IMG/VR virus record: IMGVR_UViG_3300025122_000135
Span: 1-25,754 of that record
DNA length: 25,754 nt
Source of the DNA: a virus
Reading direction: 5' to 3' (one strand)
A model generated the notes under the pieces. That model was not told the DNA's origin. It was given only the letters and a program-made list of their open reading frames with translations, and ran no database searches. This document shows, in pieces, positions 7,667 to 15,700 of this stretch. How positions within the stretch are numbered: position 1 is the stretch's first letter; each line of letters starts with the position of its first letter. Position numbers and translations under genes: made by a program.

Positions 7667-10564
7667 ATGTCAGTAAAAAAATATAGGTTCGTATCACCCG
7701 GCGTTTTTGTCAACGAGATTGACAACACCCAGATCCCGGCGTCGCCAGCAGGAATGGGACCTCTGCTCATCGGCCGCGCCGAAAAAGGCCCTGCGCTGCG
7801 CCCCGTTACCGTAAACTCTTTCGAAGAATTCGTACAGATCTTTGGTACTCCGGCCCCCGGCGGCATCGCCTCCGGACGTGCCGGCGATGTATGGAGAAAA
7901 GGCAACGATAAGACCGCAGCCACTTATGGTATGTACGCGGCCCAGGCATATCTCAGAAACAGCTCCCCCATAACGTACATCCGTCTCCTTGGAGCACAGA
8001 CCACCGCCGACGGCGGACCCGTTGCAGCCAGCGATGGTGAAGCCGGCTGGAACATGAACGCAGCATATGGACTTGTTGTATTTAATAGTGCTTCTAATAA
8101 TCAGATCACGGGAGCGCTAGCCGCTATTTTCTATACCGACTCTGGTACCACTATCAACTTGAGTGGAAACCTTCAGACTAATCAAGGCGAGTCCGCATCC
8201 GGCCCCAGCGGCTCGAGCTATCGTTTCCAGGGCCCCAATGGCGTCGTGGGTAACGTCAACACCGCGAATCAATTTAAGATGGTAATTGAGAACTATAAGG
8301 GTACGTCCGATCTTACCACCACCTTTAACTTTACTGACACCGATTCGCGGTACATTCGTAAAGTATTCAACACCAACCCACAGATGACTAATTCGAGCCT
8401 CATGGGATCTGGTGAAACAAAGCTTAATTACTTCTTGGGTGAAACATTCGACCGGCATCTTAAGTCTAACATCACAAATGGTACAATGGCCGCGGTTGTG
8501 AGGCTTTACAACACAGGCTCTTCACTAGCCGGCTCCGACTTCAATGGTGGTCTAAATGGAGCACAGACACCCCCCATCATTAGTTGCCGCCTCGACCCAA
8601 CCGACGAGCCGGTCGACCTCTTCACGGTTCATGCTCTCGAAGAGCCGGGCGACTGGACCAACCGAAACCTTAAGATCTCCATTCAGGATATCAAGCGTCC
8701 CGGGAACGACCAGGACGATTATGGAACCTTTTCGCTTGTTGTACGACAGCTAAACGATTCAGACAACGTTGTCCGGGTTATCGAGCAGTGGAATCAGTGC
8801 GATCTCAATCCTGAGTCGGCCAACTATGTTGCTCGCCGCGTCGGTGATATGTACCGCGAGTGGAACGAGGTTGAGCGCCGATACATTCAGCGTGGTAACT
8901 ACCCTAGCAACTCTAACTACATTCGTATCCAGGCTGCAAGCATGGTTGATGGTGGATTGGCGAATGCGTCCCTTCTTCCCTTCGGCTTCCGCGGAATGGT
9001 CAAGTACGACGACGAAGAGATTAACGGGGCCCGCGGGACTCCTTATTCGACGGGCATGCAACAGGGGAATTGGGTTTCCTCTTCGATCTCCGAGCCGTCG
9101 ATGGCGGCCATTACGGCTTTCTTCCCTCAAACGTCGGTGTACGTTCCCTTCATACTGGGCGACTCGCCCACCTCCGCCTCTGTTCTTTACCCTGCCCCCG
9201 AATTGCGCATCAGCGCATCGAGCGGAGACCTGAGCCATAACACTGACGCATTTTTCGGTTTCCAGACCTCTCAAGGCGCCGGAAGTACAGTTTTTGATCA
9301 TTCGTCAATTGACCTGTGCCGTCCCCGCGGTGGCGAGATTGGGTCTATGTTCGCGACCGGAGATCAGATGGAACGTTCCGTAATGTTCAGTCTTGACGAT
9401 GTTTGTGGCAATACCAATGGACTTGGCAACGGCGTCTGGATAAGTGGTTCCCACTCCTCCGCAAGCGCCGCCGCCAGCTTTACGTACCTCAGTGGTGCAG
9501 TAAGTGGTGTCCTCGACGCTGGCTTCGATCGTTTCACCGTTCCAATGTACGGCGGCTTCGACGGAGTGAACATTACAGAAATGGATCCGTTCAACAGCAG
9601 CACACGCGCCGCATGCATACCCACTACTGCTACTAACCTGACGAGTTACTCTTTCAACACATATAACCGTGTTATTGATGCGATCTCCGACCCTGAGGTT
9701 GTTGAAATGAATTTAGCGGCAGCTCCAGGACTTACAAATAGTGGACTTACCACAAAGCTCGTGCGCACTTGCGAAGATCGAGCCGACGCCCTAGCCGTTA
9801 TTGATCTGCCCTTTGGTTATACACCCCGCGAAAGTTCTGTGGCTAGCAATCCCCGACAGAACACTGAAAGCACCATCCGAAACAACATTAATAATTTGCG
9901 GAATCGATCCCTGAATTCTTCTTACGGTTGTACTTTCTATCCATGGGTTCGAGCACGAGACACCATTAACGGTACTTTCGTGTGGGTCCCCCCGTCAGTC
10001 GCTGCAATTGGTACATTCTCCAGCTCGCAGCGCAAGACACAGGTTTGGTTTGCACCGGCCGGCTTCAACCGCGGCGGACTTTCTGAAGGCTCCGCCGGTA
10101 TCCCGATTACGGATGTAGCCCACGCACTGCGACGCAAGGATCGCGACGATCTCTACGCGGCAAACATTAACCCGATTGCCAAGTTCCCTGCAGAGGGTAT
10201 CGTGATCTTCGGACAGAAGACACTTCAGACTACCCCATCTGCACTGGACCGTATTAATGTTCGACGCCTTATGATCTTCGTGAAGAAGCGCATTTCGCAG
10301 ATGGCTGCTACAATCTTGTTTGATCCGAACGTTCAAGTCACATGGTCTCGCTTCCTGAGTATGGTTAGACCTTTCTTGTCGAACGTGAAGTCCAACTTCG
10401 GTCTTTCGGACTACAAAGTTATCTTGGATGAGACCACTACAACTGCGGAACTGGTTGATCGAAACATCATGTATGCGCAGATTTTCTTGAAGCCGACAAG
10501 GGCCATTGAGTTCATCGCGATTGACTTTAATATCACGAGAACGGGCGCGTCGTTCGACGATTAG
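7667..10564 (+). CDS. gp18: Tail sheath protein (gp18-like)
   Basis: A 965-residue contractile sheath subunit. The N-terminus has the sheath signature FVSPGVFVNEID (residues 8-19), followed by LLIGRAEKGPA and a VNSFEEFVQIFG segment. The C-terminal core has FPAEGIVIFGQKTL (from about residue 840), a RINVRRLMIFVKKRI helix, and KPTRAIEFIAIDF near residue 945, which in sheath proteins forms the interlocking strands that transmit contraction. T4 gp18 is 659 residues, so about 300 more residues sit between the conserved ends, probably as surface-exposed inserted domains. The start is supported by a GAGGAGA site. It lies upstream of the tube gene, as in T4. Confidence 0.93.
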   Translation: MSVKKYRFVSPGVFVNEIDNTQIPASPAGMGPLLIGRAEKGPALRPVTVNSFEEFVQIFGTPAPGGIASGRAGDVWRKGNDKTAATYGMYAAQAYLRNSSPITYIRLLGAQTTADGGPVAASDGEAGWNMNAAYGLVVFNSASNNQITGALAAIFYTDSGTTINLSGNLQTNQGESASGPSGSSYRFQGPNGVVGNVNTANQFKMVIENYKGTSDLTTTFNFTDTDSRYIRKVFNTNPQMTNSSLMGSGETKLNYFLGETFDRHLKSNITNGTMAAVVRLYNTGSSLAGSDFNGGLNGAQTPPIISCRLDPTDEPVDLFTVHALEEPGDWTNRNLKISIQDIKRPGNDQDDYGTFSLVVRQLNDSDNVVRVIEQWNQCDLNPESANYVARRVGDMYREWNEVERRYIQRGNYPSNSNYIRIQAASMVDGGLANASLLPFGFRGMVKYDDEEINGARGTPYSTGMQQGNWVSSSISEPSMAAITAFFPQTSVYVPFILGDSPTSASVLYPAPELRISASSGDLSHNTDAFFGFQTSQGAGSTVFDHSSIDLCRPRGGEIGSMFATGDQMERSVMFSLDDVCGNTNGLGNGVWISGSHSSASAAASFTYLSGAVSGVLDAGFDRFTVPMYGGFDGVNITEMDPFNSSTRAACIPTTATNLTSYSFNTYNRVIDAISDPEVVEMNLAAAPGLTNSGLTTKLVRTCEDRADALAVIDLPFGYTPRESSVASNPRQNTESTIRNNINNLRNRSLNSSYGCTFYPWVRARDTINGTFVWVPPSVAAIGTFSSSQRKTQVWFAPAGFNRGGLSEGSAGIPITDVAHALRRKDRDDLYAANINPIAKFPAEGIVIFGQKTLQTTPSALDRINVRRLMIFVKKRISQMAATILFDPNVQVTWSRFLSMVRPFLSNVKSNFGLSDYKVILDETTTTAELVDRNIMYAQIFLKPTRAIEFIAIDFNITRTGASFDD

Positions 10565-10579
10565 GAAATAAAAAATTAA

Positions 10580-10603
10580 TCTAGGAGGTTTGTTCCTCCT
10601 AGA
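10580..10603 (+). promoter_or_regulatory. Perfect hairpin between sheath and tube genes
   Basis: Nine-base arms TCTAGGAGG and CCTCCTAGA pair perfectly around a TTTGTT loop. No T-run follows on the plus strand, so it is not a classic terminator there; on the minus strand it is followed by a T-rich tract. The 5' arm contains an AGGAGG ribosome-binding-like sequence locked in the stem, while the site used by the tube gene (AAGGAGA) lies downstream. It may be a processing, attenuation or mRNA-stability element setting the sheath-to-tube ratio. A CTATATA sequence starts on the base after the stem. Confidence 0.6.
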
Positions 10604-10639
10604 CTATATAATATAAGGTTTAAAAGGAGACTTAATATC

Positions 10640-11293
10640 ATGACATTTTGGAGTCAAGCATCATCGGAGCCGAAAAGACAACATAGATTTTTGCTGGAGT
10701 TGCCGCTGCTCGGCGCCGACAATAACACCCCCACGAGCAGAGTTTATCAACGCTATCTAGCAAAGACTGTCAGTAAACCTTCATACACCATAGGGGCGAC
10801 AGAACACAAGTTCCTTGGTAATACATACCACTACCCGGGCGCCGTTACATGGGACGAAGTATCCTGCACGATTGTTAACGCTGTCGATCCGAACGGTGAT
10901 GCAATGTTGTATAAAGCTCTTTATCAGTCCGGTTACTATGATCCGCAGGATCAGGAGGCCTTCTTCAACTCCTCGCCTACAGGGAAACCCGGTACTCCTA
11001 ATAAGGCAAACGCCCTGGCGACCCTTGGTGAAGTAAAGATTATTGAACTTAATGGTGCTGGGTATGCAATTGATGAATGGCAGCTGAACAACGCCTGGAT
11101 CTCAAGTGTTAAGTTTGGTGATCTAGACTATGCCGGCGAAGAATTACTTAATATTGAGATGACTTTCAGGTATGATTGGGCTACGTTCGGCCTCATCGGC
11201 GGTGCCGGCGAGGATGGACAGGCGGGTCTTTACAAGGACAAAGAAGCAATCCGGGCCCCGTCTTTTGGCCTCCAGCAACGCGGCGCGGAATAG
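10640..11293 (+). CDS. gp19: Tail tube protein (gp19-like)
   Basis: A 217-residue protein directly after the sheath gene, the T4 gene 18-19 order. It begins with MTFWSQASSEPKRQHRF, typical of tube proteins, and contains AKTVSKPSYTIGATEHKFLG, then PGAVTWDEVSCTIV, matching the tube fold in which strands precede a conserved Trp. The C-terminus (LLNIEMTFRYDWATF) is the usual closing strand. T4 gp19 is 163 residues; the extra length is mainly an insertion around residues 95-135 and a short tail. It polymerises into the rigid inner tube through which DNA passes. The AAGGAGA site lies 9 bases before the ATG. Confidence 0.88.
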   Translation: MTFWSQASSEPKRQHRFLLELPLLGADNNTPTSRVYQRYLAKTVSKPSYTIGATEHKFLGNTYHYPGAVTWDEVSCTIVNAVDPNGDAMLYKALYQSGYYDPQDQEAFFNSSPTGKPGTPNKANALATLGEVKIIELNGAGYAIDEWQLNNAWISSVKFGDLDYAGEELLNIEMTFRYDWATFGLIGGAGEDGQAGLYKDKEAIRAPSFGLQQRGAE

Positions 11294-11336
11294 CTCGGGT
11301 AAACCATAGCGCAGAAGCGCAGAAAGAAGGTGATTT

Positions 11337-12200
11337 GTGAGTAGAAGGAATAACTTGGAGCGCTCAGGCGCCGCAGACAAAGATGCGGCACCACCTCCAA
11401 CAGCTGTTACACAGCAAGATGGGGGTGATATATTTTCATTTATAACCCCTACAGAATTTGTTGACCTCCCCAGTCAGGGGCTCCGATATCCAGAGCGACA
11501 CCCTCTGCATAAGATAGCGACGATTGAAATTCGTCACATGACTGCTAAAGAAGAAGATATTTTAACTTCCGAGTCCTTGATTAAGAAGGGCATTGCTTTG
11601 GATAGACTGGTACAAGCAGTTGTCGTTGATAAAAGTATTAAGCCAGAAGATCTGTTGATTGGGGACAAGAATGCTGTCCTAATAGCAGCCCGAATAACTG
11701 GTTTTGGATCCCAGTATCATACAAGTCTTACTTGTCCGTCTTGTACAACAATAAACGAAACAACCTTAGACCTGGATGACCTCCAGAGTAAAGAACTCAC
11801 TGATCTTCCTGAAAATGTTACCGCAACAGAAGAAGGAAATTATGTAATTACGCTTCCCGATTTTAATGATCTAGAAGTGGAAGTCAGATTGCTTACGGGC
11901 CATGATGAAAGATTCATTATGAAAAAAAGAGAAAAGCGCCGCAAGCTTAAACTCGCCGACACCAATGTTACAGATCAATTAACGGCCATTATTGCCAGAG
12001 TAAACGAGATTACCGACCCCGCATTGCTAGCGCAATTTTCAGAACAGGTTCCAACTCGAGTTTCTCGCGAAATTCGGAACACCTATGAAGAGCTAGTCCC
12101 GGACTTGGATATGACGTTTGGCTTTGAGTGCGATAATTGCGGCCACGTGGGTAAGGTGGGTATGCCTATTACGGCGGACTTTTTTTGGCCTGACATCTAA
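11337..12200 (+). CDS. gp26: gp26-like baseplate / tail-assembly protein with zinc-ribbon cysteines
   Basis: A 287-residue protein with a GTG start preceded by AGAAGG. It matches the T4 baseplate (gp26) family pattern: FVDLPSQGLRYPERHPLH (about 39-57), then IRHMTAKEEDILTSESLIKKG and VDKSIKPEDLLIGDKNA, then Cys133-x-x-Cys136 and Cys265-x-x-Cys268, which probably bind zinc. The C-terminus ends in ADFFWPDI. T4 gp26 (208 residues) is needed for hub assembly. Here the gene lies between the tail tube and tape measure genes, the usual place of tail-assembly chaperones. Its last codons contain a run of seven T and a second open frame continues from there, so a longer frameshifted product of about 348 residues is likely. 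Confidence 0.85.
   Translation: MSRRNNLERSGAADKDAAPPPTAVTQQDGGDIFSFITPTEFVDLPSQGLRYPERHPLHKIATIEIRHMTAKEEDILTSESLIKKGIALDRLVQAVVVDKSIKPEDLLIGDKNAVLIAARITGFGSQYHTSLTCPSCTTINETTLDLDDLQSKELTDLPENVTATEEGNYVITLPDFNDLEVEVRLLTGHDERFIMKKREKRRKLKLADTNVTDQLTAIIARVNEITDPALLAQFSEQVPTRVSREIRNTYEELVPDLDMTFGFECDNCGHVGKVGMPITADFFWPDI
12180..12189 (+). other. Candidate programmed frameshift site (T7 run, TTT-TGG-C)
   Basis: Codons TTT TTT TGG at 12180-12188 include a run of seven T. A +1 slip of the TTT at 12183-12185 to 12184-12186 keeps perfect pairing and puts GGC next, entering the downstream frame; a -2 slip could reach the same frame. The zero frame stops at 12198-12200. Confidence 0.6.
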
Positions 12201-12384
12201 GTACCAAGAAGGTGTTTATGAAGAACTTTTTGTTCTAAAACACCATGGCGGCTGGTCTATTTTCGAGGCATACAACTTGCCTACCCAGCTGCGCAGATGG
12301 TTTGTTCAGCGCCTGATAAAAGAGTTCGAAAATCAGAACAAAGAAATGGAAAAAGCATCCAAGGCCAATAGTAGAAAAGGTTAG
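12187..12384 (+). CDS. Downstream frame, likely frameshift extension of the gp26-like protein
   Basis: A 65-residue reading frame in the +1 frame relative to the gp26-like gene. Its sequence looks coding: YEELFVLKHHGGWSIFEAYN, then LRRWFVQRLIKEFE and a Lys/Glu-rich end, a compact amphipathic helical pattern. There is no ATG or GTG start after the slip site, and the only upstream start is a TTG at 12118 without a ribosome site, in a stretch where the other frame is clearly coding. The simplest reading is expression as a C-terminal extension through slippage at 12180-12188, as with the lambda G/GT-type tail chaperones that lie between tube and tape measure genes. Alternatives are a rarely used independent start, or a sequencing indel splitting one gene. 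Confidence 0.65.
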   Translation, partial: GLTSKYQEGVYEELFVLKHHGGWSIFEAYNLPTQLRRWFVQRLIKEFENQNKEMEKASKANSRKG

Positions 12385-12392
12385 CTTTATAG

Positions 12393-12420
12393 AAAGCCGC
12401 TCGAAGGAGCGGCTTTTTTT
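12393..12420 (+). terminator. Rho-independent terminator after the gp26-like / frameshift gene
   Basis: Ten-base arms AAAGCCGCTC and GAGCGGCTTT close a GAAG loop and are followed by a run of T (seven T in all from 12414). It is 9 bases past the stop of the downstream frame and separates it from the tape-measure unit. Confidence 0.88.
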
Positions 12421-12428
12421 ATATTCTA

Positions 12429-12435
12429 CTATTTA
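12429..12435 (+). promoter_or_regulatory. CTATTTA intergenic motif, copy 5
   Basis: Exact CTATTTA 9 bases after the terminator at 12393-12420 and 17 bases before the ATG at 12453. A -10 element here would give a very short leader. Confidence 0.3.
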
Positions 12436-12452
12436 TTGATGAGGTATATCTA

Positions 12453-12776
12453 ATGGAAAAAATGGTAATAGACTTAAGTGTGGGCTCGACCTCGGGAAAC
12501 CTAGAGGAAGGCGCAATTACTGCATTTGCAGCTGCCACACAGCAAATGCTTACACGAATGCTCCTTGCGGGCTTTGATGTACCGGTGAGTATACGAGGAA
12601 CTCAAAAACAAATCGATGCATTTTTCGGCGCGCTAAAGGGAGAAAAGCGTTATATGACCTCATACATGAAGCACGGTCTAGGCGATAACCGCACCATGCA
12701 AAACCAGCATACCCTAAACCGTTCCATCGCGGCCTTCGAAAATGAAACTGGCTTAAAGTGGCCATTTAAAAACTAG
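12453..12776 (+). CDS. Small hypothetical protein upstream of the tape measure gene
   Basis: A 107-residue protein with a GAGG site before its ATG. It has a Gly/Ser/Thr-rich start, an Ala-rich helix (EGAITAFAAATQQMLTRMLL), a strand-like FDVPVSIRGTQ, then DAFFGALKGEKRYMTSYMKH, ending with GLKWPFKN. No known motif is recognised. It stands alone between a terminator and the tape measure gene, 6 bases before that gene, so it is probably co-translated with it. In many tailed phages small chaperones precede the tape measure; this is a candidate, though virion structure or an unrelated role is equally possible. The mixture of helix and strand suggests a folded soluble domain rather than a leader peptide. 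Confidence 0.7.
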   Translation: MEKMVIDLSVGSTSGNLEEGAITAFAAATQQMLTRMLLAGFDVPVSIRGTQKQIDAFFGALKGEKRYMTSYMKHGLGDNRTMQNQHTLNRSIAAFENETGLKWPFKN

Positions 12777-12782
12777 GGTCGG

Positions 12783-15700
12783 GTGATGGAGGAAAAGCAA
12801 CTTCTCGAAGCCATCCTCGCGGAACTTAAAAAATCAACCGCCGGCGACGGCCTCGGCGGCGCCCGCGGCCCTTCGATGGATATCGGCGCGGCCTCACCTC
12901 GCTTTGATCAAGGAAAAGCTCAGGCCCAGATCGACTTTGCCAAAGAACACAAGGCAGAGATGGACGCTCAGATCGCTGCGGGAAAAGAGCTCGACTGGGT
13001 GCAACGCCAGCAATATGACTCCATCACTGCAATAAGCGAGGCCAACGCGGAAAATGTCGGAGAAGTAAAAGGACTTATAACGAATTATGTAAAGCTGGGC
13101 GACGAGATGAAGAAGGGCTCGATGAAAGCCAAAAACGCGACGTCGCAGATGTTCAAGCTCTCTGGCGCAGCCAACACCCTTAACGAGTTAGTCCCCACTA
13201 CTACGAAACAATGGATGTCTTTTGGTACTGAATTGGTTGAGGGTGCGAGGAGCGGCAAACTTTTTGTAGCCATGGCCGCAAAGCTCATCGGGACAATGAT
13301 CAATATCGCGGTGGCAACGGATAAGGCGACAGCCAGCTTTGCTGCATACAGCGGCGTAGTAGGCAACGGCAATCATCTCACCAGCAAATACGGGCAAATA
13401 CTGAGTAAAACGGAGCGCCAAGCTGCAGTCTTCGGTGCCACCCATGCCGATATCGCCGGCGTGCAGCAAGCGATGTTCGGTAATTATCAGAATTATACCA
13501 GCTTAAGTGGGGACCAAGCAATCGCGCTTGGAAAACAAACAGCTGCTTTGAAAAAACTCGGCGTCGCAGAGCAGCTCACCACTCAAATTTTCGATACTGC
13601 CACAAAATCATTAGGATACAATGACACCGAGCTGGTGGGGCTTACCCAAACTCTACACGACACTGCGGTCAGCATTGGAAAACCAACGGCACAGGTCGCC
13701 GCGGATTTCGCTGACGTTTCAAAGAAGCTTGCCTTCCACGGTACTAATGTTGTGGGAATTTTTCAGAACCTAGAGAAGCAATCTAAGGCGACGGGTCTCT
13801 CAGTCAGTGACCTAGTGGGAGTTTCAGGGGAAGCTTTTGATACATTTGATGGTGCCGCCGAAAAGGTGGGTCGCCTGAACGCAATACTGGGCGGACCATA
13901 CCTTAATTCTATTGACATGTTGAATGCTTCTGAAGATGAACGTCTTGAGATGATCAATGCGTCCATGGATGCCAGCGGTCAAATGTTCTCTGAGTTAGGA
14001 AAGTACGAGCAGAAAGCAATCGCGTCTGCCCTAGGGGTAGAGGTTGATGTTGCACGTAGAATGTTTGGAAACCTCTCAGCTGCCGAAGAAATTCAAATCA
14101 GGAAGCAGGAAGAAGTCGCCGAGACCGCGCGCAAAGCACAAGAAGTAATGGACAAACTAAAGAACGCCTTTTATAGTTTAGTTGTGGCCGTCAACAAACT
14201 GTTCGCGCCTTTCACATGGGCAGTCGAGAAATTCTCTCAATTCACTGCATGGCTGAATGAAGGCGACAGCGCAGCCAAGAAGGCATTCAAGTGGATTCTT
14301 AATCTCACCGTCCTTTTTGGCGGACTCTGGGGATCGCTGAAGATGGCAGGTAAAGCTATCGCGAAGCCCGCGCAAGCCCTCCGTAAACTAGGCGTGCACA
14401 TGCGCGTAGCCGGCGAATCCGGGGGCTTTCTTCATAAAACGGGAACGACTATCTTAAAACTTGGTCACCGCCTGGGGTCGATGGGAAGCGCGCTGCTTAA
14501 GCCATTTACTTTGATAGGAAAGGCATTTAGGCTGCTGCTTAAGCCGTTTACTTTGGTAGGAAAGGCATTTAGGGGAATTTTCCAGCTTTTTAGAGGAGGG
14601 TCGGCCGCCATGTCGGTCTTCATGTTATCCTTGCGCGCCGGCTTGGCCGCGGTTAAGACGGGCTTTGCTAGCTCAGGCGTCGGGATCCCCATATATCTTG
14701 CTATTGCTGCGGTCGAAACCCTGATCTTTAGTCTGAACAACTTGTGGGCCATTTTCAAGAGCGTTTTTAAGCTTATCGGAGGGATTGTCTCAGGCGACGG
14801 GGCCAAGATATCAGAAGCCTTTAATACCATTATGGAAAATATTGCTGAGATCTTCTATAAGGGTCTCAATGCTCTGACGTTTGGCCTTTTTGGGCTTATT
14901 GTTAAATGGGCCGGCGGCAAAGAGAAAATCTTAGAGATATTTAAGTCCCTCGCCACCAACGCTTTCATGCCTCTTATAATAGCCGTGAAAGTTGTGGGGT
15001 TGGTCTTCAAGGGGTTGTGGCTTGTTGCGAAGACCGTCTTTGGGGGAATTAAAAAACTTGTTGGCACTGTGATTTCAGCATTCAAGGGTGCCTTTGCACC
15101 CGTCATAGAAGCTTTTAAGGGAATCGGTGCCTCATTCGGGAAAGCGTGGGGCACCATCAAGGCGGCAATTCAACCGATTAAAGATGCGTTTGCTTCTATC
15201 GGCGCAGCATTCGCAAGCATGTTCGGCGGAGGCGGCGGCGGAGGCGGCTTTTTGGACGCGGTCTTTAGCGGCATAGAAGTGGCTTTTGGTTTTATAATGA
15301 AGGTGGTGTTGCTCCCCCTTAAGGCCGTCTTTGGACTTCTTGGTCTCGCCATTAAGGGTTTTGCAATACTGGTTCAAATTGCTCTAACCCCCATTGTATG
15401 GCTTTTTAAGGGCATCGGCCTCGCCATAGAAGTCATGGCCAAGATAATTAAATTTGCTCTGTCCCCTGTTGTAGCAATCTTCAAGTTCATCAAGTTCATT
15501 ATAGAGGGAGTAGCGAAGACGTTCGAGTTCCTCGGCAAGGTGATAATGTCACCAGTTACTTTCATCCAGAAGATGTTCAACATGCTCCCAAAATGGATCG
15601 TCAAACGAGCCGTGAGCGTCCTGGGCATCGGTGGAGGTACCAGCGATGCGACTGCCGATGTACCAGGCGAAAAAGTCGACGATGTTATTATTACTGCCAG

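Noticed and set aside
8759-9301. 180-residue minus-strand open frame inside the sheath gene
   Set aside because: Shadow of the sheath frame; the plus-strand product is clearly coding and the antisense product shows no domain.
12118-12186. Independent start (TTG at 12118) for the frame ending at 12384
   Set aside because: No ribosome site, and this stretch encodes the conserved Cys-x-x-Cys end of the gp26-like protein in the other frame; the second-frame product there looks meaningless.
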